DNA of 6,887 nucleotides from Chromatiales bacterium (GCA_024762485.1 JANTHH010000146.1:1-6887); one strand, 5' to 3'; counted from the stretch's first letter, positions 1-6,532 are shown. Notes: generated by a model from the letters alone, not told the origin. Numbers and translations: made by a program.

Positions 1-296
1 GCATGCTGGGCGGCCGGATCCGCTCGGTAGTGCCCTGGTCGCGCCTGTTCGACAATCAAGAGATCCTGCTGGCCATCAACACCGATGCGGACGAGGCACA
101 CACGGCCTGGGTGACCATCGACGCCTCGCTGCACCAGGACACCGCGGAACTGACCTGCCTCTACTCCACCGAACCCGATCAGATCGGTCAGTCAGCACCA
201 GTGGAGGCGCGCAATGGCAGGTCTGTACAGATCACCGTGCCGCCGGAGGGGTTCGTGGTCTGGTCCAAGCAGGTAGGCAGGTCATCTGCCGCGTAA
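1..296 (+). CDS. C-terminal end of a probable GH13 alpha-amylase family glycosidase (5' truncated)
   Basis: The reading frame is open from the left edge and ends at TAA 294-296, so only about 97 C-terminal residues are visible. The ATG at position 3 is probably an internal methionine, because the segment starts in the middle of a fold. The peptide has short beta-strand-like stretches: an early SVVPWSRLF, then EILLAINTDADE, then a VTIDASL strand, a Cys-containing LTCLYST strand and a final VTVPPEGFVVW-like strand (seen as ITVPPEGFVVWS). An 'ILLAINTD' strand followed by a terminal 'PPxGFVVW' strand is what I recall from the all-beta C-terminal domain of GH13 amylases and related glucan-active enzymes. 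The catalytic barrel lies outside the window, so the reaction cannot be verified. It shares strand but no evident function with the metal genes downstream. The call rests on recalled family resemblance; another carbohydrate-active enzyme with a C-terminal beta domain is possible. Confidence 0.55.
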   Translation, partial: MLGGRIRSVVPWSRLFDNQEILLAINTDADEAHTAWVTIDASLHQDTAELTCLYSTEPDQIGQSAPVEARNGRSVQITVPPEGFVVWSKQVGRSSAA

Positions 297-303
297 CAGA
301 CCT

Positions 304-344
304 TGCGTTGGCCCTGCCCCGATTCCCTTTGCAGCCAAGGCGCA
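304..344. repeat. Imperfect inverted repeat upstream of the czcI-like gene (operator or weak hairpin)
   Basis: The left arm, 304-317 (TGCGTTGGCCCTGC), and the right arm, 331-344 (GCAGCCAAGGCGCA), pair over 12 bases with a 2-base bulge on each side and a 13-base loop. Read as duplex DNA, the outer TGCG/CGCA and inner CTGC/GCAG blocks are symmetric. It begins 8 bases after the amylase stop codon and overlaps a candidate -35 box at 329-334. It could be an operator for a metal-responsive regulator or a weak terminator of the upstream gene. There is no U-tract after it, which weakens the terminator reading. Confidence 0.3.
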
Positions 345-357
345 TTTACGATAGATT
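329..357 (+). promoter_or_regulatory. Candidate sigma70-type promoter for the metal-efflux operon
   Basis: TTGCAG (329-334) and TAGATT (352-357) are separated by exactly 17 bases. They match the consensus at 3 of 6 and 4 of 6 positions. The spot is plausible because it lies in the gap after the amylase gene and about 30 bases before the czcI-like start codon. Poor -35 agreement fits an activated promoter, but such weak matches also arise by chance. Treat it as a suggestion only. Confidence 0.22.
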
Positions 358-388
358 GCCGCCACTGGTATTCAACCTGCGGTATTCC

Positions 389-703
389 ATGTTGCGTCAC
401 CTTCTTGTCATCTGGCTGATCGTTTCCATGCTGGGCTATGGCCTTGCGTTGGCGGCCGATGTGCACCAAGAAGTCGTGCCGGGTGAAATCGCAGATCTCC
501 AGCAACCCGCCGCGCCCGATCAACCTGCACCGGACGACCTCGATTGCGGTCATTGCGGCCACGGTATCTATCACCTGCTGGGCCTTGCATCGCGTTTCAG
601 ATTCCTCACTGCAGAGTTGGACGAGCTACGCAGTGACACGCCACAACCCCTTTTCAGCTCCCCTCCTCCCCAGGCGATCCACCGCCCTCCCATAGCTGCC
701 TGA
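389..703 (+). CDS. czcI: Small exported Cys/His protein resembling CzcI
   Basis: This 104-residue protein is predicted to be exported. Residues 1-22 form a signal peptide with a hydrophobic core (LLVIWLIVSML) and an ALA-type cleavage site before AD. A Pro/Asp-rich linker follows, then a compact Cys/His cluster at residues 53-62 (C53, H55, C56, H58, H62), a helical-looking stretch, and a Pro-rich tail ending in HRPPIAA. A signal peptide, a D-x-D-C-G-x-C-type motif near the middle and a Pro/Arg tail match what I recall of CzcI, the small protein encoded just before czcC in Cupriavidus czc operons. CzcI is thought to be periplasmic and to affect expression of the efflux system. The ATG at 389 is preferred over the in-frame TTG at 308 because it gives a proper signal peptide; the ATG at 428 would cut the signal peptide too short. 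No clear Shine-Dalgarno is visible. The gene lies 77 bases before czcC on the same strand. Identity is moderate: small Cys/His exported proteins of other families also sit in this position. Confidence 0.5.
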   Translation: MLRHLLVIWLIVSMLGYGLALAADVHQEVVPGEIADLQQPAAPDQPAPDDLDCGHCGHGIYHLLGLASRFRFLTAELDELRSDTPQPLFSSPPPQAIHRPPIAA

Positions 704-719
704 TCGCGTTTCTCTCCTT

Positions 720-749
720 CGTTTCCTGCCCCTTTGGGCTACGGGAACG
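720..749 (+). other. Intercistronic hairpin between the czcI-like gene and czcC
   Basis: CGTTTCC (720-726) pairs with GGGAACG (743-749), including one G-U wobble. Inside that, GCCC (728-731) pairs with GGGC (736-739) around a CTTT loop. A small asymmetric internal loop (one base against three) separates the two stems. No U-run follows, so this is not a standard intrinsic terminator. It ends 31 bases before the czcC start and could act in partial termination, RNA processing or mRNA stability. Confidence 0.35.
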
Positions 750-768
750 CTGATGTGCGAAATTAATC

Positions 769-774
769 AGGAAG
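769..774 (+). promoter_or_regulatory. Ribosome binding site of czcC
   Basis: AGGAAG lies 6 bases before the ATG at 781. It supports that start over the out-of-frame ATG at 753. Confidence 0.7.
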
Positions 775-780
775 TGAACC

Positions 781-2034
781 ATGAAGTTCCATCTGCGAAG
801 TATTGCAGGCAGTCTGCTCTGTCTGCTGATAGCTATGGATGTCGCTGCGGCATCCGCCACGGCAAAGGCGACCGACGCTGTCCAGGCGCGTGAACAAATC
901 GCGCCGATAGTCGACCGCGCCCTGCGAAGCAATCCGGAAATGGCGGCATCCGAGGCCGCCATCCAGGCAGCCGAAGAGCGACTAAGCGGCGCCGGACTGC
1001 CGCTCAACAATCCGGAACTCGAGGCGGGAGCCGAAAGAACCGATATCAACACTTACCGGCTGGGGATCAGCCAAACCATCGACTGGTATGGGAAGCGCAA
1101 CGCGCTGGAGCAAGTGGCCCGGCAACAGTTGGTCCAGGCACGCCTCGAGTATGCAGCCTTGGCGCTCGAGAAGTCTCGTGAGCTGCTGGATGCCATCGGT
1201 CGAATTAGCACCCTGCAGGAGACCTTGCGGCTGTCCGTCGAAAGGGCTTCCCTGCTCACGCGCTTCAGCAAACTGGCGGTTCGGCGCCATGCGGCAGGCG
1301 ACCTGCCACGCGCCGATCTGCAGCTGGCCCGTCTGTCGGTGGCCGAGGCCCAGATGCAGGTGGCCAGAGTGCGTGCCGAACTCATTCAGGCAAGGTCGGA
1401 TTTCGAGCGACTGAGTGGCTTCTCCCCCAGCGAAATGCCGCCATTGCCACCGGTGGCGGAATCATCATCTCCTCCGGACGAGAGTACGGTCCGCCCGGAG
1501 CAACATCCACAGGTCCGGGCCGCCCTGGCGGCTGCACGCGTGGCCCGGCAGCAGATCGCGAGCGTGGACCGGGGGCGCAAGGCCGACCCGACGGTGGGTC
1601 TGGCCGGTGGCCGTGAAGGGGGCGAGAAGCTGATTGGCCTGTCGTTGTCCCTGCCACTTCAGGTGCGCAACGACTTCGAGTCAGACGTGCGGGCCGCCCG
1701 CGCCGAGGCCCTGCGGGCAGAGCGACTGGCGCGCCAGGCTCATCTTGAACTCAAGGCACGCTTGAGTAGCGCCAGGGAGCGACACCGGATCATCTCTGCG
1801 GCCTGGCGGGCCTGGACCGAGACCGGGCAGGCCAGTCTGCGCAAACGTCTGAAGCTCCTCGAGACACTATGGAAGGCGGGCGAGATCAGCAGCAGCGACT
1901 ATCTGCTTCAGCTGCAGCAGACATTGGACACGCGTATCACTGGAAACGAGCTCCGGGGAGATCTCTGGAGCGCCTGGGTAGAGAAGATTGCAGCTTCCGG
2001 CACCCTGAACGAATGGTTGAAAGCCTCTGAATAA
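781..2034 (+). CDS. czcC: CzcC-type outer-membrane efflux channel (TolC family)
   Basis: This is the outer-membrane component of a tripartite heavy-metal efflux complex, forming the channel through which the RND pump and adaptor expel cations. The 417-residue product is of normal length for the CzcC/OEP family. Residues 1-24 look like a signal peptide ending in VAAA. The Cys at residue 14 lies inside the hydrophobic core without a lipobox, so this is not an obvious lipoprotein. Two OEP repeats follow: about residues 35-215, with the strand motif LGISQTIDWYGKR near 94-106 and long Arg/Glu/Ala-rich helices, and about 240-412, with the matching strand motif LIGLSLSLPLQVRNDF near 284-299. A Pro-rich linker at about 219-235 joins them. 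The C-terminal helix with KAGEISSSDYLLQLQQ is typical of the family. A Shine-Dalgarno 6 bases upstream supports the start. Only 13 bases separate it from czcB, indicating co-transcription. Substrate choice is set by the RND partner, so this protein does not define the metal. Confidence 0.9.
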   Translation: MKFHLRSIAGSLLCLLIAMDVAAASATAKATDAVQAREQIAPIVDRALRSNPEMAASEAAIQAAEERLSGAGLPLNNPELEAGAERTDINTYRLGISQTIDWYGKRNALEQVARQQLVQARLEYAALALEKSRELLDAIGRISTLQETLRLSVERASLLTRFSKLAVRRHAAGDLPRADLQLARLSVAEAQMQVARVRAELIQARSDFERLSGFSPSEMPPLPPVAESSSPPDESTVRPEQHPQVRAALAAARVARQQIASVDRGRKADPTVGLAGGREGGEKLIGLSLSLPLQVRNDFESDVRAARAEALRAERLARQAHLELKARLSSARERHRIISAAWRAWTETGQASLRKRLKLLETLWKAGEISSSDYLLQLQQTLDTRITGNELRGDLWSAWVEKIAASGTLNEWLKASE

Positions 2035-2047
2035 GGTCACGATTATC

Positions 2048-3259
2048 ATGAAGAAGCAACGCATCATCATTGGCCTGCTGGCCACCACTCTGATTACCAC
2101 CTCGGCCCCATGGGCCGGCGAAGGCCATGGGCACGAGCAGGAAGAAGCCGGACATACGGAGACAAACGGCCACGAGGAATCGGGGCATGACGGGGAAGCC
2201 GACAAGGAAGAACATGGGCACGAGGGTGACCACGCGGAAGAAAATGTGGTTCGCCTCGGTCCTGAGCAGCTGAAGGCGGCTGACATCCAGGTCGAGTCGC
2301 TGCAAGCCGCTCCCTTGCCCGAGGAGATCGAGGCCCCCGGAGAGGTCCAGCTCAACCTGTATGCCACCAGCCAGGTCACACCACGCATCGAGGCGCAGGT
2401 CGTGGAGCGCTTGGCCCGGCTTGGTGACCATGTGCGCAAAGGACAGCCGCTGGTGGTGCTCTCCAGCGCCGATATGGCCGAGGCGCAGGGTGCGCTGATT
2501 ATTGCTGCGCGAGAGTGGCAACGGGTACGCAAACTCGGCCTCAAGGTGGTCAGTCAGCAGCGCTATCTGGAGAGCCGTGTGGCCTACCAGCAGGCCCTCT
2601 CCAAGCTGCTCGCCTACGGCATGACCGATGAACAGGCGAAGAAACTGATGCGCGGTGGCAACGTCACGCGCGCCGATGGCAGCTTTACCCTGCTTTCACC
2701 CCAGGACGGAGTGGTGATCCGCGATGAATTCGTGGTGGGACAGATGGTGAACCCTGGTGACCTTTTGTTCGAGATCACCGATGAGTCCACGGTCTGGGTC
2801 GAGGCGCACGTCAATCCAGGACTCGCCAGCCAGGTAAAGGTCGGCGCCCCGGCGAGAATCAATGTCGAGGGGAACTGGATCGAGGGCAAAGTCGCCCAGA
2901 TCCACCACACCCTGGACGAGACCACCCGCACCATCGCCGTACGCCTCGAGATCCCCAATGTGGGCGACCTGCTGCATCCGGGGCAGTTCGTCACCGCGCG
3001 GATCGGCATCGGAGAGTCGACCACGCCGGTACTGTCCGTGTCTCTCGAGGCAGTACTCCGCAGTCCCGACGGCGACTGGCAGGTATTCGTCGAGAAAGAA
3101 CCCGGTGAGTTCGAACCAGTGGAGGTGGAGGTGGTGCGGCAGCTGCCCGGCATCGCCGTGATCGAAGGCCTGAAGCCGGGCGTCCGCGTGGTCACACGTG
3201 GCGCCTTCTTCGTGCAGTCAGAGATGGCGAAATCCGGTTTCGCCGTGCACAACCACTGA
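2048..3259 (+). CDS. czcB: CzcB-type periplasmic adaptor (membrane fusion protein) with His-rich N-terminus
   Basis: This is the periplasmic adaptor linking the RND pump to the outer-membrane channel. The 403-residue protein has a signal peptide (about 1-23, ending PWAG). Residues 26-63 form an acidic, His-rich segment with eight His (27, 29, 36, 42, 47, 56, 58, 62), likely binding metal in the periplasm. The adaptor core follows in the usual order. The first lipoyl half is at about 108-143 (GDHVRKGQPLVVLSSADMAEAQG). A helical hairpin spans about 144-205. The second lipoyl half is at about 213-247 (SPQDGVVI... PGDLLFEI). The beta-barrel is at about 248-320 (TVWVEAHVNPG, HPGQFVTARI), and the membrane-proximal domain at about 325-390. 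The C-terminus, SGFAVHNH, carries two more His and resembles that of other CzcB-like adaptors. The Shine-Dalgarno is weak: AAGG at 2033-2036 lies 11 bases from the ATG and overlaps the czcC stop, so translation may be coupled. It precedes czcA by 10 bases. Confidence 0.92.
   Translation: MKKQRIIIGLLATTLITTSAPWAGEGHGHEQEEAGHTETNGHEESGHDGEADKEEHGHEGDHAEENVVRLGPEQLKAADIQVESLQAAPLPEEIEAPGEVQLNLYATSQVTPRIEAQVVERLARLGDHVRKGQPLVVLSSADMAEAQGALIIAAREWQRVRKLGLKVVSQQRYLESRVAYQQALSKLLAYGMTDEQAKKLMRGGNVTRADGSFTLLSPQDGVVIRDEFVVGQMVNPGDLLFEITDESTVWVEAHVNPGLASQVKVGAPARINVEGNWIEGKVAQIHHTLDETTRTIAVRLEIPNVGDLLHPGQFVTARIGIGESTTPVLSVSLEAVLRSPDGDWQVFVEKEPGEFEPVEVEVVRQLPGIAVIEGLKPGVRVVTRGAFFVQSEMAKSGFAVHNH
2126..2224 (+). 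repeat. Short direct repeat in the His-rich coding segment of czcB
   Basis: The 12-mer CATGGGCACGAG occurs at 2126-2137 and again at 2213-2224. The copies are 87 bases (29 codons) apart and in the same reading frame, each encoding HGHE. The His-rich segment probably grew by small in-frame duplications or by selection for repeated Gly-His-Glu units. Confidence 0.6.
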
Positions 3260-3263
3260 GGAG
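3258..3263 (+). promoter_or_regulatory. Ribosome binding site of czcA overlapping the czcB stop
   Basis: GAGGAG overlaps the last two bases of the czcB TGA (3257-3259) and lies 6 bases before the ATG at 3270. It fixes the czcA start and suggests translational coupling of adaptor and pump. Confidence 0.8.
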
Positions 3264-3269
3264 AGCGCC

Positions 3270-6200
3270 ATGTTGAACAAACTCATCGACTGGTCGGTGG
3301 CCAACCGGCTGCTGGTGGTGCTCGGTCTGCTCGCTGCGCTTGCCGTGGCCGCCATGCTGATACCGAGACTCAACCTGGACGCCTTCCCGGATGTCACCAA
3401 CGTCCAGGTCCAGATCAACACCGAGGCAGAGGGTCTGGCTGCCGAAGAAGTGGAACAGCTCATCACCTACCCTGTCGAGGCGGTGATGTACGCCCTGCCC
3501 GATGTGGAGGAGGTGCGTTCGATCTCCAAGACCGGCCTTTCCGTGATCACCGTGGTGTTCAAGGAAGGCACCGATATCTACTTTGCCCGGCAGCTGGTGT
3601 TCGAGCGGCTGCAGGCGGCGCGCGAGGAGATTCCCGAGGGCGTGGGGACACCCGAGATGGGACCGAATACCTCGGGCCTCGGTCAGGTGTATCAGTACAT
3701 CCTGCGTTCGGAGGATCCGAAATACGATGCCACCGCACTCCGCAGCCTCAATGACTGGGTGGTGAAGTTGCTCCTGTTGCCGGTCGACGGCGTGACCGAC
3801 GTCTTGTCCTATGGTGGCGAGGTGCGTCAATACCAGGTGCAGGTGGACCCGCGCAAGCTGCTCTCCTTTGGCCTGAGCGTGGATGAGATCGCCGAGGCCA
3901 TCGAGGCCAACAATCGCAATGCGGGTGGCTGGTACCTCGACCGCGGCGGTGAGCAACTGGTGATCCGCGGCGTCGGTTGGGTGCGTGCTGGCGAGAATGG
4001 CCTGCAAGATATCCGCAACATCCCGCTCAAGGACGAAGGTGGCGTAGTGGTACGAGTAGGGGACGTGGCTCGTGTCGCGTTCGGCGGGGAGATCCGTCAA
4101 GGTGCCGTGACGATGACCCGGCGCGATGCCAATGGCAACCCTGAATCCCTGGGCGAAGTGGTGGCCGGCATCGTGCTCAAGCGCCTCGGCGCCAACACCA
4201 AGGCGACCATCGATGCCGTCAAGGAACGTCTCCCGGCGATCCAGCAAGCGTTGCCGAAGGGGGTGACGATCGAGTCCTTCTACGACCAGGCCGACCTGGT
4301 GGAACAGGCAGTCCAGACCGTGACCAAGGCGCTGGTGGAGGCCTTCGTGCTGATCTTCATCGTGTTGCTGCTGTTCCTGCTCAACCTGCGTGCCACCCTG
4401 CTGGTGCTGATTTCGGTTCCGCTGTCGGTCGGACTGGCTTTGGCCGCGATGAGCTATTGGGGACTGTCGGCCAATCTGATGTCGCTCGGCGGTCTGGCCA
4501 TTGCCATCGGCATGATGGTGGATGGCTCGGTGGTCATGATGGAGAACATCTTCAAGCACCTCTCCCACCCCGACCCAACCCATGATGAGACAGTTCAACG
4601 GGAGATCGCGCCAGGCGATCCCGACCCCTACGACGCTGCCCATGACCGGCACGGCATTCCGCTGCGCATCCAGGAGGCCGCTCGGGAGGTGGGTCGCCCG
4701 GTGTTCTATGCGGTCATCATTATCATCGTGGTATTCGCGCCACTGTTCACGCTGGAAGGCGTGGAAGGCAAGCTGTTCCAGCCGATGGCTGTCTCCATCG
4801 TGCTGGCGATGCTGACCTCGCTCGTCGTGGCGTTGGTGGTGATGCCGGCCCTGGCCACCTACAGCTTCCGCAAGGCAGTGAAGCACCGCGAGAGTCCCTT
4901 GTTCCGTCCCCTGGAATGGTTCTATCGCAACACGCTGGGCATGGCACTGAAGGGGCGCTGGTTGGTGGTGATCGTGGCGGTCGCCATGTTGGCGGGGGCA
5001 TTGGCCCTGGTGCCGCGGCTCGGTACCGAGTTCGTGCCGGAGCTGGAGGAAGGTACCCTCAACATCCGGGTCACACTGGCGCCCTCGGCTAGTCTCGATA
5101 CCTCGCTCAAGGTTGCTGCTGAACTGGAGAAGCAACTGATGCAGTTTCCCGAGGTGACCTACGCCTCGAGTCGCGTGGGCCGTGCCGAGCTGGGTGGTGA
5201 TCCCGAACCGGTCTCCAACGTGGAGATCTACGTGGGACTCAAGCCGGTGCAGGAATGGACCACGGCGCATGACCGTTTCGAGCTGCAGAAGAAATTCCAG
5301 GAGGCCCTGTCGGTGCACCCTGGCCTGCTGTTCACCTTCTCGCAACCCATCGCCACCCGGGTGGACGAACTGCTGTCGGGGGTCAAGGCGCAACTGGCTA
5401 TCAAGCTGTTCGGGCCCGACCTCGATGTGTTGGCAGAAAAGGGGAAGGCCATCGAGCAACTGGCGCGCAAGGTCCAGGGCACACGCGATGTGGAGATGGA
5501 ACAGATCGCTGGCGAGGCGCAGCTGGTGGTGCGGCCAAAACGTGACGTACTCGCTCGCTACGGCATTCCGGTGGCACAGGTGATGGACCTCGTGTCGGAC
5601 GGTATCGGTGGCACCGAGGCCGGTCAGGTGATTCGAGGCAACGAGCGTTATGACATCTATGTGCGTTTGGCGCCGGAATACCGCAAGGACGTCGAGAGCC
5701 TGCGCGAACTGACACTCGAGGCGCCGGGTGGCGCCTGGGTGCGGCTTGGCGAGGTGGCCGACGTGGTCATCGAATCCGGGCCGCCACAGATCCGTCGTGA
5801 CGATGTGCAGCGCCGTGTGGTGATCCAATCCAACGTCGAAGGCCGGGACATGGGAGGTCTGGTGAAGGAACTGCGTGAACGCATCGCCGAGGAGATCGAT
5901 CTGCCTCCTGGTTATTCGGTGGTGTTCGGCGGTCAGTTCGAGAACCAGGAACGCGCTCAGCAACGCCTGATGATCGTGGTGCCGCTGTCGCTGGGGCTGA
6001 TCTTCCTGCTGCTCTATTTCGCCTTCCATTCCGTGGGACAGGCACTGCTGATCATGATCAATGTGCCGCTGGCCCTGATCGGCGGGATCGTTGCGCTCTA
6101 CGTGACCGGCCAGTATCTGTCGGTCCCGGGCTCCATCGGCTTCATTGCCCTGTTCGGCGTGGCGGTGCTCAACGGTGTGGTGATGGTGAATGCTATCAAC

Positions 6201-6461
6201 CAGAACCTGGAAGCGGGCGAAGGGTTGGGCGAGGCGGTCTTCCGGGGGGCACTGTCGCGTCTGCGGCCGGTATTGATGACCGCCTCCATCGCTGCGTTGG
6301 GTCTGATCCCGATGCTGGTCGCGACCGGCGTGGGTTCCGAGGTACAACGACCGCTCGCCACCGTGGTGGTTGGCGGCCTGGCCTCCAGTACCCTGCTGAC
6401 CCTGTATGTGCTACCGAGCCTATATGGATTCTTTTCACGTGGGATACAACAGACGCGCTAG
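3270..6461 (+). CDS. czcA: CzcA/CusA-family heavy-metal efflux RND transporter (HME-RND)
   Basis: This 1063-residue inner-membrane pump is of full length for the HME-RND family and drives export by proton antiport. TM1 is at about 13-31, followed by a large periplasmic loop. TM2-TM6 lie at about 358-530, TM7 at about 561-580, then a second large periplasmic loop, and TM8-TM12 at about 900-1055. TM4 carries SLGGLAIAIGMMVDGSVVMMEN. D418 and E425 match the proton-relay Asp and Glu of CzcA (D408, E415), but A412 replaces the first Asp (D402), as in CusA. In the second periplasmic loop, RVDELLSGVK has Glu (E700) where CusA has a metal-binding Met in a comparable RxDxLxxGxK segment; this is CzcA-like. 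TM10 holds the CzcA-like GFIALFGVAVLNGVVM. A divalent-cation substrate is therefore more likely than copper or silver, but zinc/cobalt/cadmium is not proven. The cytoplasmic loop after TM4 is about 15 residues longer than I recall for CzcA and is rich in His and Asp. The start at 3270 is chosen over the in-frame upstream GTG at 3198 because of its strong Shine-Dalgarno and lack of overlap with czcB. Confidence 0.92.
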   Translation: MLNKLIDWSVANRLLVVLGLLAALAVAAMLIPRLNLDAFPDVTNVQVQINTEAEGLAAEEVEQLITYPVEAVMYALPDVEEVRSISKTGLSVITVVFKEGTDIYFARQLVFERLQAAREEIPEGVGTPEMGPNTSGLGQVYQYILRSEDPKYDATALRSLNDWVVKLLLLPVDGVTDVLSYGGEVRQYQVQVDPRKLLSFGLSVDEIAEAIEANNRNAGGWYLDRGGEQLVIRGVGWVRAGENGLQDIRNIPLKDEGGVVVRVGDVARVAFGGEIRQGAVTMTRRDANGNPESLGEVVAGIVLKRLGANTKATIDAVKERLPAIQQALPKGVTIESFYDQADLVEQAVQTVTKALVEAFVLIFIVLLLFLLNLRATLLVLISVPLSVGLALAAMSYWGLSANLMSLGGLAIAIGMMVDGSVVMMENIFKHLSHPDPTHDETVQREIAPGDPDPYDAAHDRHGIPLRIQEAAREVGRPVFYAVIIIIVVFAPLFTLEGVEGKLFQPMAVSIVLAMLTSLVVALVVMPALATYSFRKAVKHRESPLFRPLEWFYRNTLGMALKGRWLVVIVAVAMLAGALALVPRLGTEFVPELEEGTLNIRVTLAPSASLDTSLKVAAELEKQLMQFPEVTYASSRVGRAELGGDPEPVSNVEIYVGLKPVQEWTTAHDRFELQKKFQEALSVHPGLLFTFSQPIATRVDELLSGVKAQLAIKLFGPDLDVLAEKGKAIEQLARKVQGTRDVEMEQIAGEAQLVVRPKRDVLARYGIPVAQVMDLVSDGIGGTEAGQVIRGNERYDIYVRLAPEYRKDVESLRELTLEAPGGAWVRLGEVADVVIESGPPQIRRDDVQRRVVIQSNVEGRDMGGLVKELRERIAEEIDLPPGYSVVFGGQFENQERAQQRLMIVVPLSLGLIFLLLYFAFHSVGQALLIMINVPLALIGGIVALYVTGQYLSVPGSIGFIALFGVAVLNGVVMVNAINQNLEAGEGLGEAVFRGALSRLRPVLMTASIAALGLIPMLVATGVGSEVQRPLATVVVGGLASSTLLTLYVLPSLYGFFSRGIQQTR

Positions 6462-6470
6462 GATAATCCA

Positions 6471-6496
6471 CTGGCAGGGCCATCCGGCCCTGCCAG
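6471..6496 (+). terminator. Perfect 11-bp GC-rich hairpin between czcA and the CDF gene (possible terminator or processing site)
   Basis: CTGGCAGGGCC (6471-6481) and GGCCCTGCCAG (6486-6496) are perfectly complementary around the 4-base loop ATCC. The stem starts 9 bases after the czcA TAG and holds 9 G-C pairs. No U-run follows (the next bases are GGCGCGGG), so classic intrinsic termination is not supported. It may stabilise the 3' end of the czcCBA message, reduce read-through into the CDF gene, or block exonucleases. The structure is certain as sequence; the role is inferred. Confidence 0.5.
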
Positions 6497-6517
6497 GGCG
6501 CGGGAACGGCTTTGGTC

Positions 6518-6523
6518 AGGAGA
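6518..6523 (+). promoter_or_regulatory. Ribosome binding site of the CDF gene
   Basis: AGGAGA lies 9 bases before the ATG at 6533, at an acceptable distance. It supports that start codon for the partial gene at the right edge. Confidence 0.65.
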
Positions 6524-6532
6524 AAGCACAGA

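Noticed and set aside
308..388. In-frame extension of the czcI-like protein to the TTG at 308
   Set aside because: It would place 27 basic residues before the signal peptide and run through the candidate promoter and inverted repeat. The ATG at 389 gives a standard export signal.
188..574. 128-codon open frame on the - strand over the amylase end and the czcI-like gene
   Set aside because: It has no recognisable domain or convincing start and overlaps two + strand genes, one of which has a clear signal peptide and Cys/His motif.
1867..2544. 225- and 194-codon open frames on the - strand across the czcC-czcB junction
   Set aside because: They overlap two well-supported genes on the + strand, run across their boundary, and show Ser/Arg/Cys-rich low-quality composition. 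They are antisense shadows.
3198..3269. Upstream in-frame extension of czcA by 24 codons
   Set aside because: It would overlap czcB by 62 bases and add a non-hydrophobic, Cys/Ser-rich stretch before TM1. The ATG at 3270 has a strong Shine-Dalgarno and gives the normal family N-terminus.
3192..6347. A 1051-codon open frame on the - strand covering nearly all of czcA
   Set aside because: The frame is in exact codon register with czcA, so its stops correspond only to the sense codons TTA, CTA and TCA, which are rare in GC-rich genes. It begins just short of a CTA leucine codon of czcA. The product is His/Gln/Asp-rich with no recognisable domain, while the + strand encodes a clear RND pump.
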